The position numbers were made by a program, and so were the translations under genes. Shown one piece after another: positions 6,010 through 13,618 of a stretch of DNA of 45,738 nt (its first letter is position 1; each line of letters begins with the position of its first letter). Where the stretch lies: IMG/VR virus record IMGVR_UViG_3300020186_000033, positions 1 to 45,738 of that record. The stretch is one strand, 5' to 3'. The notes under the pieces were generated by a model. The model saw only the letters and a program-made list of their open reading frames with translations, made no database searches and was not told the origin of the DNA. The DNA is from a virus.

Positions 6010-7496
6010 TGGCGACGTGGAAGCTCGATTACACGCCGTCCGAGAAACAGCGGGTTTTCCATGCCGTCAAGACGAGGCAAATCCTCTATGGCGGGGCGGC
6101 CGGCGGTGGGAAATCGCATGCGCTGCGCATGGACGGCATCCTCACTTGCCTGCAAAATCCGGGATGCCAGGGATATCTGTTCCGGCGAACCTACCCGGAG
6201 CTCAAGGACAACCACCTGATCCCCATCCAGCAAATGCAGATCCCGCCCGAGGTCGCGGCCTGGCGGGAGACCGATCGCAAGCTTCTGTTCCACAACGGCA
6301 GCTTCATGCAGTTTTGCTTCGCCGAAGACCTCAACGACATCTTCAAATACCAGGGCAGCGAAATGCACTGGCTCGGGATCGACGAGGGCGCCCTGTTCCT
6401 CGAGGACCAGCTCAAATTCCTGCGCACACGAGTCCGCTTGGGTGGGTTCGCGCCGGCTCAGGCCGATGTTCTCCCGAGGATCGCGATCGGCAGCAATCCC
6501 GGAGGCCCCGGACATAATTTCCTCCGGCGGGTGTTCATAGATCAGGCGCCCCCGATGCACGTCTTCCATGATCAGACCACCAAGACCAAGCTCAATCCCG
6601 GCTGGACAAGCGTCTATATCCCGGCCCGCATGGACGACAACCCGCATTTGGACACCCAGTCCTATGAAGGCTCGTTCACGGCGCTGTCCCTCGAGCGCGC
6701 CAGGGCCCTGCGCGACGGAGATTGGGATGTGATCTCCGGCGCCGCGTTCTCGATGCTGGACAGGACCAAGCACATGCTCCGGCCGTTCCGGCCCCCGCGG
6801 CACTGGACCCACGTCATGGCGATGGATTGGGGAACCGCAAAGCCGTTCTCGGTCGGCTGGTATGCGGTGAGCGAGGGTGCGCTCCTCAAGGAGTCGGGGC
6901 GCTGGCCTGAGGTCTATCTCGCCCCCGGGGCCATCGTGCGGTTTGCGGAATGGTATGGCTGGAATGGGGAGGCCGACGCCGGCTGCCGCATGAGCGCCGC
7001 GCAAGTCGCCAAGGGCATCCTGGACCTGGAAGCGGAAATGGAGTTGCCGCCGATCGATGTGCGGGTTTCAGATCCGCAAATGTGGGCAAGCCAGGACGGG
7101 CCCTCTCCCCAACAGAATATGCGCGTCGCCACGCAAGGGCGCATCGTGCTTCGCCAGGGACGTCGCGATCGCAAGGCGAATTATACCACGATGGTCTCGC
7201 GCCTGGTCGGCGAGCAGGACCGCTCTGCTTGGCGTCCGGGCTTCTACGTGACCGAGAACTGCCGGCATTTCTGGCGCACGGTGCCGAGCCTGATCCTCGA
7301 CGATGTCGAGCCCGACAAGGGCCCCGCGACTCGGCATCAGGAGGACCATTGTTACGACGAAGTTGCCTTTGCCCTGGGAACATGGAGTAAGGTGACGACA
7401 CAGGCGGATCGTGAACTCGAGGAGGTTCTCGAAATGGGTAGGGAAATGACAGGAGGCCTGTCGAGCGATCCCTACTCGGTGAGACGCAGACGATAG
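6009..7496 (+). CDS. terL: Terminase large subunit, 495 aa
   Basis: The ATG at 6009 overlaps the terS stop. The ATPase domain has Walker A GAAGGGKS (29-36) and Walker B WLGIDEG (121-127); the nuclease domain has the acidic residues D273 (MAMDWGT), D356 (SDPQMW) and the ED/D cluster at 445-450. Length and motif order are normal for a headful- or cos-type large terminase. It is the DNA translocation motor at the portal and cuts the concatemer. Unusually, the portal gene does not follow; 8 kb of accessory genes intervene. Confidence 0.92.
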   Translation: MATWKLDYTPSEKQRVFHAVKTRQILYGGAAGGGKSHALRMDGILTCLQNPGCQGYLFRRTYPELKDNHLIPIQQMQIPPEVAAWRETDRKLLFHNGSFMQFCFAEDLNDIFKYQGSEMHWLGIDEGALFLEDQLKFLRTRVRLGGFAPAQADVLPRIAIGSNPGGPGHNFLRRVFIDQAPPMHVFHDQTTKTKLNPGWTSVYIPARMDDNPHLDTQSYEGSFTALSLERARALRDGDWDVISGAAFSMLDRTKHMLRPFRPPRHWTHVMAMDWGTAKPFSVGWYAVSEGALLKESGRWPEVYLAPGAIVRFAEWYGWNGEADAGCRMSAAQVAKGILDLEAEMELPPIDVRVSDPQMWASQDGPSPQQNMRVATQGRIVLRQGRRDRKANYTTMVSRLVGEQDRSAWRPGFYVTENCRHFWRTVPSLILDDVEPDKGPATRHQEDHCYDEVAFALGTWSKVTTQADRELEEVLEMGREMTGGLSSDPYSVRRRR

Positions 7497-7528
7497 GGGG
7501 GAATCAGCATGAATCACGCCAGGGAGCC

Positions 7529-8317
7529 ATGACCCTGATCTTCTGGTATCCGGATAGCGCGCCCCATGACCTTGGGGAGAATCTCGCGCGTGCGTTCGGC
7601 GACGCCAAGCCGCTCTCAGAACTCGCCAAGGGGGCTTTGGGTGATGTCAATCTCTGCTACGGCATCCTGCGCGGCGGGGAGGAGTTGCATCGCCTGTGCC
7701 GGCTCATGAACAAGGATTTCATCCACGTCGATCACGGGTTTTGGGGGCGCACAGGCAACCTCAACTCCGTCAAGGAGGGGTATTTTCGGTTTTCGCTGAA
7801 CTCGCAGGTCCAGCGGCAAGTCCGCGCCCCGACTCCGAAGGACTTCGTTCGCGCCGAACTCCTGGTGGCGAGAGGGTTGTTCAATTTGCAAGCCAGGCGG
7901 GGATGGCGAGAAACAGACACCATACTTTACCAGCCTCCCAGTTCCTACATGGCGGCCTATTACGGCTTGCCGGGGGATTTCGACGCCAAGCAGATCGCGA
8001 AGCTCAATGCGGACTTTCCCAATGCCCCCGTCCGCCAAATCCTGAAGGGCGAGAGAGGCGTCGGCTCCGAGGTCGGGATGTTCGTCAGCTTCAACTCGGC
8101 CGCCGGGCTTCATGCCCTGGAGCTCGGGCTCGAGGTGCGCAATACCTGGGTGGATTCCCTGTGGTCCAACGGGATGGCGGCTCTCCCCGATGAAGATTGG
8201 AAACACTCCCGCTCAGTCCTATTCTGCTATCTCGCCGGCAGAACATTCGATTTCATCGAACTGCGCACCGGCCTGGCCTATGAGCACATGCTCGACAATC
8301 AAACCATCCCGAGGTGA
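7529..8317 (+). CDS. Putative glycosyltransferase-like protein, 262 aa
   Basis: First gene of the accessory block. It begins TLIFWYPDSAP and has a central FIHVDHGFWGRTGNL stretch followed by YFRFSLNSQVQ, a pattern I associate with poorly characterised phage proteins of GT-B style (a DhGYfgR then yR-N-q arrangement). No catalytic residues can be assigned with certainty. No membrane segment is present. The ATG at 7529 follows CCAGGGAGCC. Its place before a series of sugar-modifying genes supports a glycan role, but this call rests partly on context. Confidence 0.4.
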   Translation: MTLIFWYPDSAPHDLGENLARAFGDAKPLSELAKGALGDVNLCYGILRGGEELHRLCRLMNKDFIHVDHGFWGRTGNLNSVKEGYFRFSLNSQVQRQVRAPTPKDFVRAELLVARGLFNLQARRGWRETDTILYQPPSSYMAAYYGLPGDFDAKQIAKLNADFPNAPVRQILKGERGVGSEVGMFVSFNSAAGLHALELGLEVRNTWVDSLWSNGMAALPDEDWKHSRSVLFCYLAGRTFDFIELRTGLAYEHMLDNQTIPR

Positions 8318-8320
8318 AAA

Positions 8321-8425
8321 ATGGACAAGATCAGAGGCCTGCTCTCCCGCATCCCCACGCTCGCCTATGTCGCCATCGTAGGCGCCTTCCTCGGCATGGT
8401 GGTCATTCGATTACTTGTCCGCTGA
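8321..8425 (+). CDS. Single-span membrane microprotein, 34 aa
   Basis: ATG at 8321 after CGAGGTGAAAA. The product has a short basic N-terminus (MDKIRGLLSR) and one transmembrane helix (AYVAIVGAFLGMVVIRLL), with arginines at both ends. It lies 3 bases after the upstream stop. It could be a small holin-like or membrane anchor protein; nothing in the sequence decides. Confidence 0.55.
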   Translation: MDKIRGLLSRIPTLAYVAIVGAFLGMVVIRLLVR

Positions 8426-8471
8426 ATGAAACGCATGGTCAAAATCATAACCAAGAAAATAAGTAGGTCTC

Positions 8472-8810
8472 ATGATCAAGGCGAAATCGGCTAAGGCCAA
8501 GGGCCGCAAGCTCGAGCAATGGGTCACGGCCGAATTGCAAAACATCGGTCTCGCCGCTCGCCGCCAGCCGGGCTCAGGCGCGTTCGAGGCCTTCCCTCAT
8601 GATGTCAGCATGACCCTGCCGGATGGTTCACACGCCATCGTCGAATGCAAACAGAGGAAAAAGGACGCATGGGCTACAGGCGAGCGCTGGCTCGGACGCG
8701 CCGACATGCTGGTCGTGAGGGTCGACCCACCGCCGGGAAAGCCTATAATCGAGCCGCGCGTGTACATGCGCTTCGGCGTTCTCAAGCGACTCATTGGCCA
8801 GAAAGGATAA
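8472..8810 (+). CDS. PDDEXK-type endonuclease (resolvase-like), 112 aa
   Basis: It begins with a basic stretch (KAKSAKAKGRKLEQW), then RQPGSGAFEAFPHDVSM and AIVECKQRK, which together give the G-S-G, D and ExK signature of PDDEXK nucleases such as Hjc-like Holliday junction resolvases and VRR-NUC domains. The likely role is resolving branched DNA before packaging or trimming DNA. Position right after the terminase region fits packaging. ATG at 8472 after AAGTAGGTCTC. Confidence 0.65.
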   Translation: MIKAKSAKAKGRKLEQWVTAELQNIGLAARRQPGSGAFEAFPHDVSMTLPDGSHAIVECKQRKKDAWATGERWLGRADMLVVRVDPPPGKPIIEPRVYMRFGVLKRLIGQKG

Positions 8811-8814
8811 TCCC

Positions 8815-9195
8815 GTGGACATTTTCGACCCGCTCGTCAACGATCCAACCCCCGGCTTGCGCATCCACAACCCGGGCAACGTCAAGCACCCCAAGAAGGG
8901 CATCCTGCGCGGCGGCTCCTCAAGGCAGCCCCACCGCAACCTGCACTGCTTCACGGACTCGGTGTACGGCATCCGCGCGCTGGCTAACCGAGAGATCCAA
9001 GGCGCGGTCCCTGGCGTCACCACGCTCGGCGACCTGTTCCCCACCCCTGTGATCAACCTCGCCGGCCTCGATCGCACGACGGTCTTCGTCCGGGAAACCC
9101 ATCTTGAGAAACTGGTTGCGGCCTCCATCGAGCGCCGCTGCGGATGGCAGCCCTATACCCAGGAGACCATCGCCACCGGCTGTCGAATGGCCTGA
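8815..9195 (+). CDS. Structural protein P5-like lysin/transglycosylase-type protein, 126 aa
   Basis: Start GTG at 8815 after AAAGGATAATCCC, 4 bases past the nuclease stop; a TTG at 8794 is an alternative. LRIHNPGNVK, then CFTDSVYGIRALANRE, then late IERRCGWQPYTQETIATGC follow the R-NNPGN, F-s-YGiRA and I-E-G-Y-I-G pattern of PRD1 P5-like and related phage murein-degrading proteins. It is shorter than most, and a usual Trp-Gly segment between the first two motifs is replaced. It may be the endolysin, since none is seen beside the holin at 37265. Activity is uncertain. Confidence 0.5.
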   Translation: MDIFDPLVNDPTPGLRIHNPGNVKHPKKGILRGGSSRQPHRNLHCFTDSVYGIRALANREIQGAVPGVTTLGDLFPTPVINLAGLDRTTVFVRETHLEKLVAASIERRCGWQPYTQETIATGCRMA

Positions 9196-9224
9196 TCACA
9201 ATTCTGCATCCGGTGAGGTGTTTC

Positions 9225-9932
9225 ATGAAAATATCGATCGCAGTGCCTCAGAGTGCGATATCGAACATCAAGACAAAGGCAATGCGCATCGCGGTGGTGA
9301 TACCGTCCCGGGGACGCCCCAATCAGCTTGGCCGCGCCATCGATAGCATCGGTGACGCGGCCCAGGTTTATGTCGGACTCGAGGGAGGAGATCCCCAGCC
9401 CCATCCCGTGGCGCCCGTCCTGCTGTTCCCCGACGACACCCCCACAACGTTCAAGTGGAACGCGCTGGCGGACTACGCGCTCTCGCACGGCGCCGACATC
9501 GTGATCCTCGGCGCCGATGACATCCTGTTCGAGACGCGAGGCTGGGACGAAATGCTGCGTGAGCGCTTCGTGCGCTTTTCGGATCGCATCCTGGCGGTCG
9601 GATTCAACGACGGACGCTCGCACGGCGCGGTGCCGCATTATGCGGTGAGCAAGGAATGGATCGCGGCCCTGGGCTATTTCTGCCCGCCGATCTTCCATCA
9701 CTGGTGCGTCGACACATGGACCGAGTCGGTAGGTCATCGCATCGGCCGCTTCCAGTACGCCCACGACATCATGGTGCGCCACGATACCGTCAAGCTCACC
9801 GGTGTGATCGACGAGACGCACGCGCGCATCCGCCGCGGTGTCTGGCACGAGCGGGACAAGTCGCTGTTTGGGATGTCCGAACACTATCGCGAGGCCGACG
9901 CTGCGATCCTGCGCCGGTTGACCCGAGCATGA
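9225..9932 (+). CDS. GT-A glycosyltransferase-like protein, 235 aa
   Basis: The ATG at 9225 has CGGTGAGGTGTTTC upstream; an ATG at 9282 gives the form that begins RIAVVIPSRGRP, the usual start of family 2-type enzymes. The first strand with SRGRP, then IVILGADDILFETRGWD (nucleotide-sugar and metal site with paired Asp), and a late Asp/His-rich region match a GT-A fold. It should transfer a sugar from a nucleotide donor in the cytoplasm. It overlaps the epimerase gene by ATGA, so the two are made together. Confidence 0.65.
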   Translation: MKISIAVPQSAISNIKTKAMRIAVVIPSRGRPNQLGRAIDSIGDAAQVYVGLEGGDPQPHPVAPVLLFPDDTPTTFKWNALADYALSHGADIVILGADDILFETRGWDEMLRERFVRFSDRILAVGFNDGRSHGAVPHYAVSKEWIAALGYFCPPIFHHWCVDTWTESVGHRIGRFQYAHDIMVRHDTVKLTGVIDETHARIRRGVWHERDKSLFGMSEHYREADAAILRRLTRA

Positions 9933-10930
9933 GAGTTCTCATCACCGGCATCGCCGGCTTCCTCGGCAGCCACCTCGCCGACGCCCTGATCGCGGCAGGG
10001 CACACGGTCTCCGGCATCGACGATCTGAGCGGCGGGGCCATGCGCAACGTGCCGGGGAAAGCGGGCATGACAAAGGCCGATTGTTGCAATCATGATCTGA
10101 TGCACAGCGTGTTTGACATCATGCGTCCCGAGATCGTTTACCACCTCGCCTGCCATCCCCACGAGGGCCTCAGCGTGTTCTCGCCGGCCTTGGTCGCCGG
10201 CAGCGTCTTCCAGGGCAGCGTCGCCGTGTTTTCCGCAGCCGCCCAGCACAAGGTCAAGCGCGTGATCTTCGCAAGCTCCATGGCGCGCTATGGGGAGCAG
10301 TGGGGAGCGCCTTATGACGAAGACATGACCCCGGCTCCGCTTGACCCCTATGGCGTCGCGAAGCTTGCCGCCGAGGACACTCTGCGGATTCTCGCGCGCG
10401 CGCACAGCTTCGAGCACGTCATCGCCGTGCCGCACAACATCATCGGCGTGCGCCAGAAATACACGGACCCCTACCGTAACGTCGCGAGCATCATGCTCAA
10501 TCGCATCCTCTCCGGGAAAGAGGTGATCATCTACGGCGACGGCAATCAGGTCAGGCGGTTCTCCCCTATCGAGGATTGCATCGGCTCATTGGTCAGGATG
10601 CTCGACTGGAACGTCGACGGGGAGATCATCAATATCGGCCCCGATGGCGACGGCATCGCGATCAACGAGCTCGCGCGGCTGTGTCACGCGGCGGCGCATC
10701 TTGCATGGCGCAAGCCGACCTATTATCCGGCGAGACCACTCGAAATGAAGATCGCGACTTGCAGCTCGAACAAGGCGCGCCTGATGCTGAGCTTCTCCCC
10801 AAAAGGCAATCTCGAGAAATGCCTGAGAGACATGGCGAACAGCATCATCGCGTCGCCGTTCGACTATTCGCTTCCCCTCGAAATCATCAACGACAAAACC
10901 CCGGAGACGTGGCGTGAACGAAAGATTTGA
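9929..10930 (+). CDS. NAD-dependent sugar epimerase/dehydratase (extended SDR), 333 aa
   Basis: Glycine motif GIAGFLG (7-13), acidic residues D31-D32 after the second strand (preference for NAD over NADP), Ser pair at 116-117 and catalytic Y141-x3-K145 (YGVAK) give a full active site of the GalE/UDP-glucose 4-epimerase family. Length is typical. The reaction is on a nucleotide sugar (epimerisation or 4,6-dehydration), the product unknown. It overlaps its neighbours on both sides: ATGA upstream, 17 bases downstream. Confidence 0.85.
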   Translation: MRVLITGIAGFLGSHLADALIAAGHTVSGIDDLSGGAMRNVPGKAGMTKADCCNHDLMHSVFDIMRPEIVYHLACHPHEGLSVFSPALVAGSVFQGSVAVFSAAAQHKVKRVIFASSMARYGEQWGAPYDEDMTPAPLDPYGVAKLAAEDTLRILARAHSFEHVIAVPHNIIGVRQKYTDPYRNVASIMLNRILSGKEVIIYGDGNQVRRFSPIEDCIGSLVRMLDWNVDGEIINIGPDGDGIAINELARLCHAAAHLAWRKPTYYPARPLEMKIATCSSNKARLMLSFSPKGNLEKCLRDMANSIIASPFDYSLPLEIINDKTPETWRERKI

Positions 10931-11501
10931 ACAGCTTTGGGAAGCCTCCTGCAAGAGACTGCCGACCGTCGTGCAGGAGAAACGCGAATTGTTCGCGCTG
11001 TTCTCTCTCATGAGAGAAATCGGCTGCGAGAGCTATCTCGAGATCGGCACGTCCAACGGCGGCAGCCTGTGGGTCCTGGCCGCCGCGGTCGACGGCACGC
11101 TCACCGTCGTCGATATCTGCGAGGCCAAGAGCAAGGCGCTGTTCGATGAAGCGGTGGCCCACACCCAGGCCCATGCGATCTGCGGCGACAGCACCGATCC
11201 CGCGACCGTGGAGAGGGCGCGCGGCGAATACGATGTCGTCATGATCGATGGCGGGCACAGCTACGAAGTTGTCTCGGCCGACATGAAGAACTACGGCCCC
11301 ATGGCCAGGAAGATGATCGTGTTGCACGACATCAACCATCGCGATGTCCAGAAGCTTTGGGGAGAGATCGCGGCGTCGATCCCATTGCGCTGCCTGATGA
11401 TCAGCACCCCGCAATCCACCATGGGGTTCGGCGTGATCTTCAAGGAACCATCGGGCTGGCTCGCCAATGGCGAGCACAAGCAAACCCTGGTGACGCGGTG
11501 A
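10914..11501 (+). CDS. Class I SAM methyltransferase (CmcI/Methyltransf_24 type), 195 aa
   Basis: Start GTG at 10914 after CCGGAGACGTGGC. YLEIGTSNGGS (41-51) is the SAM-binding loop, VVDIC (65-69) the acidic ribose-binding strand, and VVMIDGGHSYE (108-118) the motif IV region typical of CmcI-like and rhamnosyl O-methyltransferases. It would methylate a small molecule or sugar hydroxyl. Coupled to the following methyltransferase gene by GTGA. Confidence 0.75.
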   Translation: MNERFEQLWEASCKRLPTVVQEKRELFALFSLMREIGCESYLEIGTSNGGSLWVLAAAVDGTLTVVDICEAKSKALFDEAVAHTQAHAICGDSTDPATVERARGEYDVVMIDGGHSYEVVSADMKNYGPMARKMIVLHDINHRDVQKLWGEIAASIPLRCLMISTPQSTMGFGVIFKEPSGWLANGEHKQTLVTR

Positions 11502-12175
11502 CCCAGCACACACTGGCCTGCATGGCCGCCACGGCCCTGCTACGCAAACAGCCGGCAGAGAGCATGTGGGACATCGGCAACCAGCGTTTCACCGCCACCG
11601 GCTGGCGGGCCATCAAGAGCACCGGCGACTTCTATCGCTCCTTCGGCTGCAACTATCGGGCGATAGATGTTAACTCGAACATGGAGGCCGACATCGCGGA
11701 CCTCAATCATCCGCTCGAGGGTCCAAGATTCCCCCCGCGCGATCTGGTGGTCAACAACGGCACCAGCGAACACATCTTCAACCAGGCGCAGTTGTTCAGG
11801 ACCATCCACGAGCTCTCGAAAAACTGCATGCTGCACATCCTGCCCTTCACGCCGTGGATCAATCATGGCTTCTTCAACTACAACCCGATCCTGTTCCGCG
11901 ATCTCGCGGCGGCGAATCACTACGCGTTCGAGTTCTTCTGGATCGGTGGCCGCGATGGTCGCTACGTGGAGATAGCGCCCGGCTCCCTCCACGCGTTTGA
12001 TGGCAAGCAGGCCGCGTCGCTATTGAAGGAGGTACGCAATCAGATCGGCGAACAGGAGGCGTTCCTGGTCGTTGCGCTGCGCAAGACCGAGGACACGCCG
12101 TTTCGCGCGCCCATTCAGGGGCGCTATCTGGCGGACATCGAGTCCACGGGGATGCGCATCGCCTATGAAACTTGA
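11498..12175 (+). CDS. Second SAM methyltransferase-like protein, 225 aa
   Basis: Start GTG at 11498 overlapping the previous stop. MWDIGNQRF near residue 23 and YRAIDVNS near 53 take the places of SAM motifs I and II; NNGTSEHIFNQ (86-96) and the later LPFTPWINHGFFNYNP are characteristic of methyltransferase-like proteins from polysaccharide clusters. The glycine loop is less canonical than that of its neighbour. A sugar methylation role follows from context. Confidence 0.6.
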   Translation: MTQHTLACMAATALLRKQPAESMWDIGNQRFTATGWRAIKSTGDFYRSFGCNYRAIDVNSNMEADIADLNHPLEGPRFPPRDLVVNNGTSEHIFNQAQLFRTIHELSKNCMLHILPFTPWINHGFFNYNPILFRDLAAANHYAFEFFWIGGRDGRYVEIAPGSLHAFDGKQAASLLKEVRNQIGEQEAFLVVALRKTEDTPFRAPIQGRYLADIESTGMRIAYET

Positions 12176-12881
12176 AATCGTCGCCCTATCCACCTCGCCG
12201 TTTCCGTTCGCGATCCTGCGCCACGAGATCGGCATCCCGCGCCCTGATTGGCGCGACATCGCCGGCGACGAGACCCGTCCCAATGTGCGCGTGGACATGA
12301 GCGTCAACACCATCCTCACGACCTTCCGCGCCCCGGCATGGAAGGTCTTGGCCGCGGCCTGCACCTCGCAGAGTTACTGGTCCGATTTCTATCTCCGAAG
12401 CTTCCGTGACGCGATCCTCGCCAGCTATCCCGACATCGAGAGCCGAGTGGGGAAGCCCATCGACGAGTGGACCGCCGGCCGGCGCTACATGAGCAGCGGG
12501 GCCGACGTGCTTCTCGATTTCCAAATCGGCATCAATACTCCGGCAACCATGCCTGGGAAGGTCAGCATCCCCCATATCGACAACCCGCGCGAGCTGATCG
12601 CCATGCTGCTCTACCAGAAGGACCCGGGCGACGAGCAGGGCGGTGATCTGCGGATTCTGTCCGCCGAGAACCCGAAATTCGTACGGACCACCGATCTCGC
12701 GCCGGACATTCCCTATCGCCATATCCTCACCGTGCCCTATGGCGTCGACACCGGCATCGCGTTCCTGCAAACCCCGCATTCCCTGCACGACGTCACGCCG
12801 CGCCTGCCCGGCCCCTTCCCGCGGCTGCTTATCAACCTGATCGTCGAAATGAAATTCCCCCTGTTCGAGGTCCCAAGATGA
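12165..12881 (+). CDS. 2-oxoglutarate/Fe(II)-dependent oxygenase, 238 aa
   Basis: ATG at 12165 overlaps the methyltransferase by 11 bases. The iron triad is complete: H137-x-D139 (IPHIDN) and H208 (SLHDVTPR), with R213 or R220 available to bind 2-oxoglutarate; the core is flanked by strands MLLYQKD and LLINLIVE. This is a prolyl-hydroxylase-like cupin of usual length. It would hydroxylate or oxidise a substrate at the expense of 2-oxoglutarate, in this block probably a sugar or an amino acid of the modified virion or cell surface. A TET/JBP-style DNA base oxidase is a less likely alternative. Confidence 0.7.
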   Translation: MKLEIVALSTSPFPFAILRHEIGIPRPDWRDIAGDETRPNVRVDMSVNTILTTFRAPAWKVLAAACTSQSYWSDFYLRSFRDAILASYPDIESRVGKPIDEWTAGRRYMSSGADVLLDFQIGINTPATMPGKVSIPHIDNPRELIAMLLYQKDPGDEQGGDLRILSAENPKFVRTTDLAPDIPYRHILTVPYGVDTGIAFLQTPHSLHDVTPRLPGPFPRLLINLIVEMKFPLFEVPR

Positions 12882-13618
12882 GCGACGTCATGGAAATCTT
12901 CATCGGCTACGACGAGCGCGAGCGCGACGCCTACGATGTCTGTGCGTTCTCCTTGCAGCGCAAATCCTCGATCCCGCTTCACATCCAACCCCTAAAGCAC
13001 AAGGATCTGCGTGCGCGAGGATTGTTCGATCGACCTTGGATCATCGACACCGTGAACGGCAGGTTCCGCGATCTGCGCGACGGCCGCCCCTTCGCCACCG
13101 AGTTCGCGTTCACCCGGTTCCTCGTCCCGCTGTTGATGAACTTCAAAGGCTGGGCGGTGTTCATGGATTGCGACATCCTGGCGCTCGCCGACATCGGGCA
13201 AATGAAACTCGAGTTCAACACCGCCAGGGCGGTCATGGTCGTGAAGCAGAACCATATCCCGCAGAACGAAACCAAGATGGACGATCAGCCGCAGATCGCG
13301 TATCCGCGCAAGAACTGGTCATCGGTCATCGCGTTCAACTGCGGCCACGCCTCGAACAGGGCGTTGACGGCAAATCTGATCAACCATTCCCCGGGGCGCG
13401 ACCTGCATCAATTCTCGTGGCTCGATGACAACGAGATCGGTGAATTGTCGCCGGGCTGGAACTTCCTCGTTGGGCACACAAAGCACGCCATCAAGCCGAA
13501 GCTCATGCACTATACGGACGGCGGGCCGTGGTTTGAGCACATGAAGAACGTCCCGTTTTCGGGGCTGTGGAACAACGAATACGATCACATGATGAAGGTC
13601 AGAGGCGCCTATGAATGA
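12878..13618 (+). CDS. GT8-like glycosyltransferase, 246 aa
   Basis: ATGA overlap with the oxygenase. EIFIGYDERERDAYDVC at the start, FTRFLVPLL near 78-86 and VFMDCDILALADI (94-106) give the DxD metal site (D97, D99) of family 8-type retaining glycosyltransferases; HYTDGGPWFE near the end is the usual late His/Gly motif. It should be cytoplasmic and use a UDP-sugar. It overlaps the next gene by 8 bases. Confidence 0.75.
   Translation: MSDVMEIFIGYDERERDAYDVCAFSLQRKSSIPLHIQPLKHKDLRARGLFDRPWIIDTVNGRFRDLRDGRPFATEFAFTRFLVPLLMNFKGWAVFMDCDILALADIGQMKLEFNTARAVMVVKQNHIPQNETKMDDQPQIAYPRKNWSSVIAFNCGHASNRALTANLINHSPGRDLHQFSWLDDNEIGELSPGWNFLVGHTKHAIKPKLMHYTDGGPWFEHMKNVPFSGLWNNEYDHMMKVRGAYE

Noticed and set aside
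5643-7004. Long antisense ORF of 453 codons opposite the terminases
   Set aside because: Typical high-GC shadow frame; the sense strand carries clear TerS and TerL motifs.
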